This document shows, in pieces, positions 8,945 to 18,196 of a stretch of DNA of 64,000 bases. A model generated the notes under the pieces. That model had not been told where the DNA came from, did not search any database, and saw only the letters and a list, made by a program, of their open reading frames with translations. The translations under genes were made by a program, and so were the position numbers. The stretch lies in assembly GCA_024640505.1 (NCBI GenBank), contig JAHEEV010000002.1:34141-98140 (forward strand), read 5' to 3'. This DNA is from Halieaceae bacterium (GTDB taxonomy: Bacteria > Pseudomonadota > Gammaproteobacteria > Pseudomonadales > Halieaceae). Position 1 is the stretch's first letter, and every line of letters begins with the position of its first letter.

Positions 8945-11137
8945 GTGAGAAACAACCATCCTGTCCAGCTGCTTGCGCTGGTGGCTATTGCCATCGGCGC
9001 CTTGCTGAGCGCCTGTGGCGAGCCACCCTGGAACAACCCCCACCCCCCGGCCCCGGACGAACTGATGATCTACCAGTCAGTCATGACACCGGCGCCTCCC
9101 AAGCACCTCGATCCCGCGATCTCCTACGCCTCGGACGAGAGTCTGTACCTCATGCAGATCTACGAGCCACCCATGGGCTATCACTTTCTCAAGCGGCCCT
9201 ATGAACTGCTGCCGCTGGGGGTTGAGGACTTTCCGCAACTGACCTATCTCGATGAGGCGGGTAACGAGGTGGAGGAGGGTGACGATAACGTGGCCTTCAC
9301 CCGCTATACCCTGACGGTGCGGGAGGACGAGCACTACCAGCCACACCCCGCGTTTGCACTGGATGGGGAGGGCGAGCCACTCTACCTGTTCGACTCGCCC
9401 GAAGCGGGGGCGGCCTTCCGCCAGATTCCCGACTTTCCCCAGACGGGGCATCGGCGGGTGCTGGCCAACGACTACGTGTATGCGATCAAGCGGCTCGCAG
9501 ACCCGCTCAACGGTTCACCTATGCTCGGCTTCATGGCCCAGTACATTGTCGGCATGAAGGAATTTTCGGAGCGGGTCGCCGGGGTCGAGCGGGAGGGTTG
9601 GCTCAACCTCGACGATTTCACCATGAAGGGGCTCAAGGTACTGGACGAGCGGACGTACACCATCACCATCATGGGGCGCTATCCCCAGTTCGTGTACTGG
9701 CTGGCCATGCACTTCTTCTCCCCCATTGCGCCCGAGGTGGATCGCTTCTATCACAACCCCGGCTTTGACCAGCGCAATCTCACCCTCGACTGGTGGCCGG
9801 TGGGCTCGGGCCCGTACATGATGGTCCAGAATAATCCCAACAGCGCTATCGTGCTGGAGCGTAACCCCAACTACCGTGAGGACTTCTTTCCCACAGAGGG
9901 GGAGCCCGGCGATCTGGAGAAGGGGCTTCTGGCAGACGCGGGCAAGCCGATCCCCTTTGTCGACAGGGCGGTTTACCGCCTGGAAAAGGAAGTGCTGCCG
10001 TTGTGGACCAAGTTCCTCCAGGGCTTCTACGATCGCTCCGGGGAGGTGCACGGCAATACCAACGGGGTATTCGACCAGGCCTTCGTTGTGGGTCCGGACG
10101 GCGTGGAGATGTCGGAGGACCTTGCGGACCACAACATCACCATGTCGCCGGATGTCAAACCGGGCATCTATTACTACGGGTTCAATATGCGCGACCCGGT
10201 CGTCGGCGGCTATACCGAGGACAAGCGCAAGCTGCGCCAGGCACTGCAGATTGCATTCAATACCGAGGAGTACCTGAATATCTTTTACAAGGGCAATGGC
10301 ATCACTGCCCACAATCTCATACCCCCCGGAATCCCCGGCCACCTGGATGGCGAAGCGGGCGTCAATCCTTATACCCACGACTGGGTGGACGGCGAGGCCG
10401 TACGCAAGCCCATCGAATACGCCCGCCAGCTGCTGGCGGAGGCGGGTTATCCCAGTGGCCGTGATGCGCGCACGGGGGAGCCCTTGAAAATCTTCATCGA
10501 TGTTCAGTCACAGGCTATCGGTAATACCTCCATGAACTGGATGGACCGGGTCTTCTCGGAGCTCGGCGTGCAGGTGGAATTCCGGCCGGCCGACTGGAAC
10601 CGGACGAGGGAGAAACTGCTGACGGGCAACACCCAGATCTATTCCCATGGCTGGCTTGCAGACTATCCCGATCCGGAAAATTTTCTCTTCCTGCTCTATG
10701 GCCCGGAGAGCCCGCTGCTGTGCAAATGTGATGGCGCCAATAACTCCAATTATGGCAGTGAGGAGTACGACGACCTGTTCCGCCAGATGCGTGTGCTGCC
10801 GCCCGGAGAAGAGCGGGCCGCTCTGGTTGCCCGCATGGTCGAGTTATTCCGTCAGGATGCGGTGTGGTTGTTTGTCTACTATCCCAAGGACATCTACCTG
10901 AACAACAGCTGGGTCTACAACACCAAGCGGCACGGCATTTCCAAGGCGACCCTGAAATATCTGCGCCTGGACACCGAGGAGCGCGCCCGTAAGCAGGTGG
11001 CGTGGAACCAGCCGATCACCTGGCCCCTGTGGGCTACGGCTGCCGGTGTGGTCGGCCTGATCATGCCCGGCGTGGTGGCCTATCGTCGGCGGCAGAACGC
11101 AACGGCCCGTAAGGCCGCGGAACGGACCCGGAACTGA
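8945..11137 (+). CDS. family-5 ABC solute-binding lipoprotein with C-terminal membrane helix
   Basis: A periplasmic binding protein for an oligopeptide-type (Opp/Dpp, SBP_bac_5) importer. Residues 1-22 form a lipoprotein signal (hydrophobic core then LLSAC, lipidated Cys). Family signatures include RYTLTVREDEHY, VGSGPYMMV and WLADYPDPENFLFLLYG. At 730 residues it is longer than the usual 500-600, and it ends with a second hydrophobic segment, PLWATAAGVVGLIMPGVVAY, followed by basic residues, so it may be tethered at both ends. The start is GTG. The next gene begins 3 bases downstream. The ligand cannot be read from sequence. Confidence 0.92.
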   Translation: MRNNHPVQLLALVAIAIGALLSACGEPPWNNPHPPAPDELMIYQSVMTPAPPKHLDPAISYASDESLYLMQIYEPPMGYHFLKRPYELLPLGVEDFPQLTYLDEAGNEVEEGDDNVAFTRYTLTVREDEHYQPHPAFALDGEGEPLYLFDSPEAGAAFRQIPDFPQTGHRRVLANDYVYAIKRLADPLNGSPMLGFMAQYIVGMKEFSERVAGVEREGWLNLDDFTMKGLKVLDERTYTITIMGRYPQFVYWLAMHFFSPIAPEVDRFYHNPGFDQRNLTLDWWPVGSGPYMMVQNNPNSAIVLERNPNYREDFFPTEGEPGDLEKGLLADAGKPIPFVDRAVYRLEKEVLPLWTKFLQGFYDRSGEVHGNTNGVFDQAFVVGPDGVEMSEDLADHNITMSPDVKPGIYYYGFNMRDPVVGGYTEDKRKLRQALQIAFNTEEYLNIFYKGNGITAHNLIPPGIPGHLDGEAGVNPYTHDWVDGEAVRKPIEYARQLLAEAGYPSGRDARTGEPLKIFIDVQSQAIGNTSMNWMDRVFSELGVQVEFRPADWNRTREKLLTGNTQIYSHGWLADYPDPENFLFLLYGPESPLLCKCDGANNSNYGSEEYDDLFRQMRVLPPGEERAALVARMVELFRQDAVWLFVYYPKDIYLNNSWVYNTKRHGISKATLKYLRLDTEERARKQVAWNQPITWPLWATAAGVVGLIMPGVVAYRRRQNATARKAAERTRN

Positions 11138-11140
11138 TTC

Positions 11141-12118
11141 ATGTTTGCCTACATCGTAAGACGCATGCTTTACGCGATTCCGATTTTGATCGGCGTCAAT
11201 CTGCTGACCTTTACCCTGTTTTTTGTGGTGAATTCCCCCGATGACATGGCGGTTTCCCAACTCGGGGAAAAATATGTAACACCGGAGGCCATCGCCACCT
11301 GGAAGAAGAAAAACGGCTACGACAAGCCGCTGTTCGTCAATGCCGGGGCAGAGGGCTCCGAGGTACTCACGGATACCATTTTCTTTTCCAAATCGCTGAA
11401 GCTGTTTGCCTTTGACTTCGGTCGCTCGGAGAGCGGTCGCGATATCACAACCGATGTGGCCACCCGCATGTGGCCGAGCCTGGCGGTGGCCCTGCCCAAT
11501 TTTGCCATCGGTATCTGGGTGAATATCTGCGTCGCCCTCATGGTGGTGATGTTCCACGCCACCCGCCTGGATCGCTGGGCGGTGTTCGTCTTCGTGTCCC
11601 TCATGTCCATTTCCTACCTGTTCTATATCATCGGCGGGCAGTTCCTGGTCGCCAAGACCTGGAAACTGGTGCCTATCTCAGGGTTCAACATCGAGGCCCA
11701 GCCCTGGAAATTCCTGATCCTGCCGGTGCTGGTGGGTGTGGTGGCCGGCATCGGTTCGGGGGCCCGCTGGTACCGCACACTGTTTCTGGAGGAGGCCAAC
11801 CAGGACTACGTACGCACGGCCCGGGCCAAGGGGGCCAGTGAGATCAGCATCCTGTTCAAACACATTCTGCCCAATGCCCTGATCCCGATCCTGACCGGCG
11901 TCGTGGTGCTGATACCCTCGCTGTTCATGGGCAGCCTGCTGATCGAATCCTTCTTCGGCATACCGGGGCTGGGCAGCTATATGCTGGACGCGATCAAGTC
12001 CCAGGACTTTGCCATCGTGCGCAGCATGGTCTTCATCGGCTCCATCCTGTACATCATCGGCCTGATACTGACCGATATCTCCTATACCTGGGCAGATCCC
12101 AGGGTAAGGCTGAATTGA
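11141..12118 (+). CDS. ABC transporter permease, OppB type
   Basis: A 325-residue inner-membrane permease of the peptide/opine/nickel importer class. It starts with the typical MFAYIVRRMLYAIPILIGVNLLTF first helix. The cytoplasmic coupling (EAA) loop reads DYVRTARAKGASEISILFKHILPNALIP, where the RAKG and HxLPNA elements contact the ATPase. About six membrane helices are apparent. Its stop overlaps the start of the second permease by 4 bases, so the genes are coupled. Confidence 0.94.
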   Translation: MFAYIVRRMLYAIPILIGVNLLTFTLFFVVNSPDDMAVSQLGEKYVTPEAIATWKKKNGYDKPLFVNAGAEGSEVLTDTIFFSKSLKLFAFDFGRSESGRDITTDVATRMWPSLAVALPNFAIGIWVNICVALMVVMFHATRLDRWAVFVFVSLMSISYLFYIIGGQFLVAKTWKLVPISGFNIEAQPWKFLILPVLVGVVAGIGSGARWYRTLFLEEANQDYVRTARAKGASEISILFKHILPNALIPILTGVVVLIPSLFMGSLLIESFFGIPGLGSYMLDAIKSQDFAIVRSMVFIGSILYIIGLILTDISYTWADPRVRLN

Positions 12119-13488
12119 TGAAACCCATCCTGCTCTGGTCCGATGCGCTCATCTTCCTGCTGGTGATCGCGCTCTGCCTGTTCTTTTATCGGCTGCGCCG
12201 GGACCCCCAGACACGGGAACGCTGGGGCGAGGTGTTCTCCTCCCGCCTGGGCATGGTGACCTTCACGGTGATCCTGGTCTATGTGGGTGTCGCGCTGCTG
12301 GACTCCCTGCACTTTCGCCGTGCCCTGGAGGCCCCGGAGGGGCTGGAGACCGAGGAGATTTTCTACGACAACAAGGTCACGAGCGTGCTGGACGTGATGT
12401 TGCTGGGTATGGGTGACCGTTTCGAGCGCACCTACTCCGCGCCCTTCGCCCTGAAGTCCTTCGAGAAGAAGAATATGAAGGATGAACAGGGCAATGCAAT
12501 CCGTGACTTTCCGCCACTGGAGCATGCGGGCCGGCACCTGGAAGATCCCGCGGAGCGCTGGCCGGACGTGGCGGCCCGCTCGCTGACCGCCCTGCTCTGG
12601 GGTGTGCTGGCCGCAGCGGTGATCATCGGCCTGCAGTGGCTGGCGCTGCGCAGGAGCACCAATCCCTGGTATGCCTCCTGGGGCGTGCAGGCGGTGGTGA
12701 TCTGCTTGTTCGTCTGGATGGTCAACATCAGCCGCTACTACCACATTCTGGGCACCGACCTGGGCGGCACGGATGTCATGTACCAGAGCCTCAAGGGAGT
12801 GCGCACAGGCGTGCTGCTGGGCACCCTGTCGACCCTGATCATGCTGCCCATCGCCGTGACGCTGGGTGTGATGGCGGGCTATTTCAAGGGTTGGGTGGAT
12901 GACGTGGTGCAATACCTCTACACCACCCTCAGCTCCATTCCCGGGATCCTGTTGATCGCCGCTTCTGTGCTGTTGTTCCAGGTGTATATTGACCTCAATC
13001 CGGACTTCTTCTCTATTGGCATGGAAAAGGCCGATGCCCGTTTCATCGCCCTGTGCTTCATCCTCGGTGTCACCAGCTGGTCTACCCTGTGCCGCCTGAT
13101 ACGGGCAGAGACACTCAAGATCAGCCAGCTGGGTTACGTCCAGGCCGCCCACGCTTTCGGGGTCAGCCACAGCCGTATCCTCGGGCGGCACGTTCTGCCC
13201 AACGTGGTGCACATCATCCTGATCACCTTCGTGCTCGACTTCAGCGCCCTGGTGCTGGCAGAGGCGGTGCTCTCTTACATCGGCGTCGGCATCGATCCCT
13301 CCATGGGCAGCTGGGGCAACATGATCAACGGCGCGCGTTCGGAGCTGTCGCGGGAGCCGACCGTTTGGTGGACGCTGACCGGCGCCTTTTTCTTCATGTT
13401 CGCGCTGGTTCTGGCGGCCAACCTGTTTTCCGACCTGGTGCGGGATGCGTTCGATCCCCGTACCAGCATGCGGAGGTCTGAGGCATGA
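12115..13488 (+). CDS. ABC transporter permease, OppC type, with extra N-terminal membrane region
   Basis: Second permease of the importer. The C-terminal 230 residues are a standard OppC/DppC domain: HILGTDLGGTDVMYQSLKG, the VRTGVLLGTLST segment and the EAA loop QAAHAFGVSHSRILGRHVLPN. At 457 residues it is about 150 longer than usual; the addition is an N-terminal membrane helix, a polar stretch (about residues 60-150) and a further helix pair. It overlaps its neighbours by 4 bases on both sides, which places it firmly in the operon. Confidence 0.93.
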   Translation: MMKPILLWSDALIFLLVIALCLFFYRLRRDPQTRERWGEVFSSRLGMVTFTVILVYVGVALLDSLHFRRALEAPEGLETEEIFYDNKVTSVLDVMLLGMGDRFERTYSAPFALKSFEKKNMKDEQGNAIRDFPPLEHAGRHLEDPAERWPDVAARSLTALLWGVLAAAVIIGLQWLALRRSTNPWYASWGVQAVVICLFVWMVNISRYYHILGTDLGGTDVMYQSLKGVRTGVLLGTLSTLIMLPIAVTLGVMAGYFKGWVDDVVQYLYTTLSSIPGILLIAASVLLFQVYIDLNPDFFSIGMEKADARFIALCFILGVTSWSTLCRLIRAETLKISQLGYVQAAHAFGVSHSRILGRHVLPNVVHIILITFVLDFSALVLAEAVLSYIGVGIDPSMGSWGNMINGARSELSREPTVWWTLTGAFFFMFALVLAANLFSDLVRDAFDPRTSMRRSEA

Positions 13489-15092
13489 GTGCTTCCGTTG
13501 AGATTCGGATGCGGGTCAAGGACCTGCGGGTCGAACTCGCGGAGAACGGCGAGGAGATTCTCAAGGGCGTCAGTTTCGAATTGCAGGCCGGCAAGATCTT
13601 TGCCCTGGTGGGCGAATCCGGCAGCGGCAAGTCAGTGACTTCCCTGGCGGCCATGCGCTTGCTGCCCGAGGCCCTGGTCATCACCGGCGGCGCGGTGCAT
13701 GTAGGCAAGCAGGACCTGTTCGACCTGTCCGAATCGCGCATGCAGACGGTGCGGGGACGCCGGGTGGCGATGATCTTCCAGAACGCCATGACCGCCCTCA
13801 ACCCGGTTCAGACGGTGGGTCAGCAGGTTGCGGAAACCCTGGAGTTGCACACCACGCTGAAGGGCAAGACGATACGGCAGCGGGTAGTGCAATTATTTGC
13901 AGAGGTGGGTATTCCCGATCCGGAGAGCCGATTCGAATTCTATCCGCACCAGCTGTCGGGGGGCCAGCAACAGCGGGTCATGATCGCCATGGCACTGGCC
14001 TGCGAGCCCGATGTGTTGATCGCCGACGAGCCCACGACGGCCCTGGATGTCACTATCCAGGAGCAGGTGCTGGATCTGATTCGCGAGCTGACGCAATCCC
14101 GCGAACTGGCGGTGCTGTTGATCACCCACGACATGGGGGTGGTGCGCAATACCGCCGATGAGGTCGCCGTAATGTATCGCGGTGAAATCATCGAGAAAGC
14201 GCCAGTGGACGAATTCTTCCACAACCCGAAAGAGGCCTATAGCCGCCGGCTTATCGACGCGCTCCCCGACCTGACCCGGTTCCAGAGCGTGGCGGTGGAA
14301 CAGCCCCTGTTGCAACTGGACGACGTCAAGGTCCACTTTCCTATTCGCAAGGGGGTATTGCAGCGGGTCGTGGATTACACCCGGGCAGTGGATGGTGTAT
14401 CCCTGTCGATCGGCCGGGGCGAGACCTATGCCCTGGTAGGAGAATCCGGCAGCGGCAAGTCGACCCTGGGCAGGGCCATCCTCAACCTGGAAGAGATTGC
14501 CGGTGGAGAGATTTCCTTCAAGGGCAAGCCCATCGGCTCCCTGTCCCGGAGGGCAATGCTGCCCTACCGGAAAGAGATCCAGGTGATCTTCCAGAATCCC
14601 TACTCCTCGATGAATCCGCGCATGTCCGTGGGAGAGATCATTGCCGAGGGCATGATCAGTCTCGGCCTGGGGTTGACGGCCGGGGAGCGGGAAGAGCGGA
14701 TCGGCCAGCTGCTGGAACGCGTGCAGCTGCCGCGGGAATACAGCCAGCGCTACCCCCACGAATTCTCCGGGGGCCAGCTGCAGCGTATCGCGATCGCCCG
14801 GGCCCTGGCGGTCGAGCCCGAACTGATCATCTGTGACGAGCCCACCAGTGCCCTGGACGTTTCCATCCGGGCAGAGGTGCTGGAGCTGTTACAGGAGCTG
14901 CAGCGCGAGTTCGGGGTCTCGTACCTGTTTATCACCCACGACCTGTCCATTGTGCCCAGTCTTGCCCATCATGTGGGTGTCATGCAGCTGGGCAAACTGG
15001 TGGAGCAGGGCAGTGCCGAGCAGATCCTCACGGCACCGAAACACCCTTACACCCAGGCACTCCTGAATTCGGTTCCCCGGATAGATCCCTGA
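13485..15092 (+). CDS. ABC transporter ATPase with two nucleotide-binding domains
   Basis: A 535-residue protein combining the DppD- and DppF-type ATPases in one chain, as in YejF and GsiA. Each half has a Walker A GESGSGKS (about residues 45 and 325), a signature motif (LSGGQQQR; FSGGQLQR) and a Walker B ending DEPTTALD or DEPTSALD. It energises the two permeases encoded just upstream. The ATG overlaps the previous stop by 4 bases. One protein with both sites explains why there is no second ATPase gene in the operon. Confidence 0.96.
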   Translation: MSASVEIRMRVKDLRVELAENGEEILKGVSFELQAGKIFALVGESGSGKSVTSLAAMRLLPEALVITGGAVHVGKQDLFDLSESRMQTVRGRRVAMIFQNAMTALNPVQTVGQQVAETLELHTTLKGKTIRQRVVQLFAEVGIPDPESRFEFYPHQLSGGQQQRVMIAMALACEPDVLIADEPTTALDVTIQEQVLDLIRELTQSRELAVLLITHDMGVVRNTADEVAVMYRGEIIEKAPVDEFFHNPKEAYSRRLIDALPDLTRFQSVAVEQPLLQLDDVKVHFPIRKGVLQRVVDYTRAVDGVSLSIGRGETYALVGESGSGKSTLGRAILNLEEIAGGEISFKGKPIGSLSRRAMLPYRKEIQVIFQNPYSSMNPRMSVGEIIAEGMISLGLGLTAGEREERIGQLLERVQLPREYSQRYPHEFSGGQLQRIAIARALAVEPELIICDEPTSALDVSIRAEVLELLQELQREFGVSYLFITHDLSIVPSLAHHVGVMQLGKLVEQGSAEQILTAPKHPYTQALLNSVPRIDP

Positions 15093-15097
15093 TAGAT

Positions 15098-15115
15098 GAT
15101 CGACCGCGGTTGATC
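15098..15115. promoter_or_regulatory. 18-bp near-perfect palindrome before the FAD oxidase gene
   Basis: The sequence GATCGACCGCGGTTGATC is a palindrome with a single mismatched pair, lying just after the ATPase stop and 48 bases before the oxidase start. It lacks a following T-run, so it is not a standard terminator. It could be an operator or an mRNA processing hairpin; no specific regulator is implied. Confidence 0.4.
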
Positions 15116-15163
15116 TATGCTGTAGACAGTCACCCGCCGGATCTGGATTTACAAGGAGTGCCC

Positions 15164-16537
15164 GTGTCGGACCCCAAAACCGATGTCGTCGAGAAATTGC
15201 GTGAACTGCTGGGTGAGCGCGGCGTGCGCATTGAACCCGATGATTTCCTGCCCGACGTGATTGTCAAACCCGAGAGTACCGAACAGGTCTCCGGCATCCT
15301 GAAAATATGCTGCGCTGCGGGCCAGTCGCTGGTGCCCATCGGCGGCAAGTCCGGGCTGGCCAACGGGCATTTTCAGACCGACGGGGAAATCGGCCTTTCG
15401 CTGGAACGCATGAGCGCTATCGAGGAGATCGATACCGAGAATCGCACCATGACGGTCCAGGCCGGCTGCATTCTGCAGGTCGCCCACGAGGCAGCCGAGG
15501 AGCAGGGGCTGCTCCTGCCGCTGGACCTGGGCGCCCGGGGCAGTGCGACCGTAGGGGGCAATGTGGCAACCAATGCCGGCGGCAACATGGTCATCCGATA
15601 CGGCATGGTGCGCGATATGGTGCTTGGCCTGGAGGTGGTGCTGGCCGATGGCACGGTGGTGTCCAACCTCAACAAGATGATGAAGAACAATACCGGGTAC
15701 GACCTGAAGCAGTGGTTTATCGGTGCAGAGGGCACACTCGGTGTCATCACCCGCGTGGTGTTTCGACTGCGGCCCCTGCCGCGCAGCCAGAATACCGCTC
15801 TGCTGGCGGTGGACGATTTCCAGTCAGTGAGCAGGCTGCTGCGCTGGCTGGACAGCCACACCGCCGGAACGCTCTCCGCATTCGAGGTTATGTGGCCGGA
15901 GTTCTACGATTTTGTCACGCGCGAGGGGGGCAACCACCGGGCGCCGCTGCCGCGTGGCAGCGCGTACTACGTGCTGGTGGAGACCAAGGGCTCTCACCCC
16001 GAGTCCGATGCCGAGAGTTTCGAAGCGGTGCTGGGCGAGGCGATGGAGCAGGGCATGGTGTCTGACGCCGTGCTGACCCGGTCCGAGTCGGAGCGCAATG
16101 AGTTGTGGGAGATCCGTGACGACGTACTGGATTTCTTCAACCTGGGCCCGTTCATCCCTTTCGACATCAGCGTTACCGTCGACCAGATGGAGGGGTTCAT
16201 CCAGGACGTGCGCTCCGGGGCGGACACACTGGACGATCCCATCTGTATTTTCTTCGGTCACCTCGGGGACTGTAATCTGCACGTCCTGCTGGGTAATCGC
16301 GATCCGCAGGCCTTTGACCCCGCCCGGATCGAACGTATCCTCTACGAGGCGGTAGAGCGACACCGGGGATCGGTGTCCGCGGAGCACGGTGTCGGCCTGG
16401 CCAAGCGCGAACAATTGCACCGCAGCCGCAGTCCGGAAGAGTTGCGGCTGATGATGTCGCTGAAGAAGATGCTGGACCCCAAGAACATCCTCAACCCGAA
16501 CAAGATTTTCGCGGCGGAGAAGATTGCTGCCCTGTGA
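15164..16537 (+). CDS. FAD-linked 2-hydroxyacid dehydrogenase (GlcD/D-lactate dehydrogenase family)
   Basis: A 457-residue flavoprotein with an N-terminal PCMH-type FAD domain (PIGGKSGLANG, LDLGARGSATVGGNVATNAGG, and GAEGTLGVIT) and a C-terminal FAD-oxidase_C domain containing GHLGDCNLHV and SAEHGVGLAKR, whose His residues act at the active site. Relatives oxidise D-lactate, glycolate or D-2-hydroxyglutarate to 2-oxoacids. The GTG at 15164 was chosen because AAGGAG lies 5 bases before it; the frame opens earlier at 15110 without such a site. It follows the transporter by 71 bases and is followed by the ThDP enzyme after 34 bases, suggesting a shared pathway. Confidence 0.9.
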   Translation: MSDPKTDVVEKLRELLGERGVRIEPDDFLPDVIVKPESTEQVSGILKICCAAGQSLVPIGGKSGLANGHFQTDGEIGLSLERMSAIEEIDTENRTMTVQAGCILQVAHEAAEEQGLLLPLDLGARGSATVGGNVATNAGGNMVIRYGMVRDMVLGLEVVLADGTVVSNLNKMMKNNTGYDLKQWFIGAEGTLGVITRVVFRLRPLPRSQNTALLAVDDFQSVSRLLRWLDSHTAGTLSAFEVMWPEFYDFVTREGGNHRAPLPRGSAYYVLVETKGSHPESDAESFEAVLGEAMEQGMVSDAVLTRSESERNELWEIRDDVLDFFNLGPFIPFDISVTVDQMEGFIQDVRSGADTLDDPICIFFGHLGDCNLHVLLGNRDPQAFDPARIERILYEAVERHRGSVSAEHGVGLAKREQLHRSRSPEELRLMMSLKKMLDPKNILNPNKIFAAEKIAAL

Positions 16538-16571
16538 ATTCAAGCCACTGAAAACAATGGAGTAGAACCCC

Positions 16572-18134
16572 ATGAATGGTGCCGAGAGCCTGCTCACCAC
16601 CCTGACCAACAATGGTATCGATGTGTGTTTCACCAACCCGGGAACCTCGGAGATGCATTTCGTGGCCGCACTGGATGAGGTGCAGGGCATGCGCTGCGTA
16701 TTGTGCCTGTTCGAAGGCGTTCTCAGCGGTGCTGCAGACGGCTACGCACGCATGGCGCGCAAACCGGCTTCCACCCTGCTGCACCTGGGTCCGGGCCTGG
16801 GCAATGCCCTGGCCAATGTGCACAACGCGAAAAAGGGCCATGTCCCCATGGTAAACGTCGTGGGCGACCACGCCACCTATCACCTGCAGTACGACGCGCC
16901 TCTGACCTCTGACATCGAGGGCATCGCCGGCCCTGTATCAGACTGGGTATATACCTCCAAGGCTGCTGACGATATTGCACGGGATGCCGCCGAGGCGGTG
17001 CGCCAGGCCGGCCTGGGCCGGATCGCCACGCTGATGCTGCCGGCTGATGTCTCCTGGGGCGATAACAGCAATGGCGCCGAGGGGCCGGTAACTGTAGCGC
17101 CTGCAGACCGCGTTCCCGAGTCGCGTATCGAGGAGGCGGTCGCTAAACTGCAGTCCGGTGCCAACTGCATGATCATGATCGGCGGGCGGGAGGTCGACGC
17201 GCAGCGAGGCCTGATGCTGAGCCGGATCGGCAAGGCCACCGGCGCCCGGATTACCACCGACACCTTTCCTACCCGGGTTGCGCGGGGTGCAGGCACGGCG
17301 GTCATCGACCGCCTGCCCTACCTCGCGGAGATGGCTATCGAAACCCTCAAAGACGTGCAGCACCTGGTATTGATTGGCGCCAAGGCGCCGGTCTCTTTCT
17401 TTGCCTATCCCAACGTGCCCAGTGTGATCGCGCCAGAGGGCTGTGAGCAGTTTGTGGTGGCCTCACCCGAGGAGGATATCGACCAGGTGCTGGAGGCGCT
17501 GCTGGAACGTCTGGGCGCCATCGACGTCGAGCCCGACGTGCACGCATTGGAAATTCCCGACGCACCCACGGGGGCGCTGGATGCCAACAGCGTCGCCCTG
17601 TCGATAGCGCATTACCTGCCGGAAAACGCGGTGGTGGTGGATGAGGCGATTACCACCGGCCTGGCGATCTTTCCCCTCACCACGAAATCGCAGCCCCACG
17701 ACTGGCTGAACCAGACTGGCGGCAGTATCGGTTGGGGCCTGCCCGCCGCCGTGGGGGCAGCCATTGCCTGTCCCGATCGCAAGGTGGTCTGCCTCGAGGG
17801 CGATGGCAGTGCCATGTACACCATCCAGGCCCTGTGGACCATGGCCAGGGAGCATCTCGATGTGACCGTGGTGATTTTCAATAACCGCAAATACAGTATT
17901 CTCGAACTGGAATTCGCCCGCACAGGCGCCCGGGGTGGCAAGCCCGGGCCCAACGCCGGCAGTGTCCTGGACATCGGCACACCGGATATGGATTTTGTGG
18001 CGATGGCAGAGGGAATGGGAGTGCCCGCCTCCCGGGCCACGACTGCCGAGGAGTTCAATGCACAACTCGAGGAAGCGCTGGCCAGCCCCGGGCCAAGGCT
18101 GATTGACGCGGTCGTGCCCACGCTGCTCAGCTGA
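16572..18134 (+). CDS. thiamine diphosphate-dependent enzyme (acetolactate synthase / 2-oxoacid decarboxylase family)
   Basis: A 520-residue ThDP enzyme. The N-terminal pyrimidine-binding domain has FTNPGTSEMHF and the catalytic glutamate in LFEGVLSGAADGYARM. The C-terminal pyrophosphate-binding domain has the motif GDGSAMYTIQALWTMA followed about 25 residues later by FNNRKYS. Relatives include acetolactate synthase large subunit, benzoylformate decarboxylase and sulfopyruvate decarboxylase. No regulatory small-subunit gene (ilvN/H) is adjacent, which argues against a biosynthetic acetolactate synthase. Placement after a 2-hydroxyacid dehydrogenase suggests it acts on the 2-oxoacid formed there; this is inference. 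Confidence 0.88.
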   Translation: MNGAESLLTTLTNNGIDVCFTNPGTSEMHFVAALDEVQGMRCVLCLFEGVLSGAADGYARMARKPASTLLHLGPGLGNALANVHNAKKGHVPMVNVVGDHATYHLQYDAPLTSDIEGIAGPVSDWVYTSKAADDIARDAAEAVRQAGLGRIATLMLPADVSWGDNSNGAEGPVTVAPADRVPESRIEEAVAKLQSGANCMIMIGGREVDAQRGLMLSRIGKATGARITTDTFPTRVARGAGTAVIDRLPYLAEMAIETLKDVQHLVLIGAKAPVSFFAYPNVPSVIAPEGCEQFVVASPEEDIDQVLEALLERLGAIDVEPDVHALEIPDAPTGALDANSVALSIAHYLPENAVVVDEAITTGLAIFPLTTKSQPHDWLNQTGGSIGWGLPAAVGAAIACPDRKVVCLEGDGSAMYTIQALWTMAREHLDVTVVIFNNRKYSILELEFARTGARGGKPGPNAGSVLDIGTPDMDFVAMAEGMGVPASRATTAEEFNAQLEEALASPGPRLIDAVVPTLLS

Positions 18135-18151
18135 TCATCCCGCGGGGTGGG

Positions 18152-18171
18152 GCACTGGCGCGCGCCGGTGC
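18152..18171. terminator. GC-rich hairpin between convergent genes
   Basis: GCACTGGC and GCCGGTGC form an 8-bp stem (one G-U) around a GCGC loop, in the 62-base gap between the ThDP enzyme and ferritin genes, which converge here. There is no T-run on either side, so intrinsic termination is only a possibility. Confidence 0.35.
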
Positions 18172-18196
18172 AGGCGGCAGCTGGCCGCAGCGGGAA

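Noticed and set aside
12082..13212. 376-codon open frame antisense to the OppC-type permease
   Set aside because: High-GC shadow frame, His/Gln/Asp-rich with no recognisable domain; the sense permease is certain.
16572..18134. Biosynthetic acetolactate synthase (ilvB/ilvI)
   Set aside because: The regulatory small-subunit gene and ilvC are missing, and the operon context is catabolic, so only the broad ThDP family is claimed.
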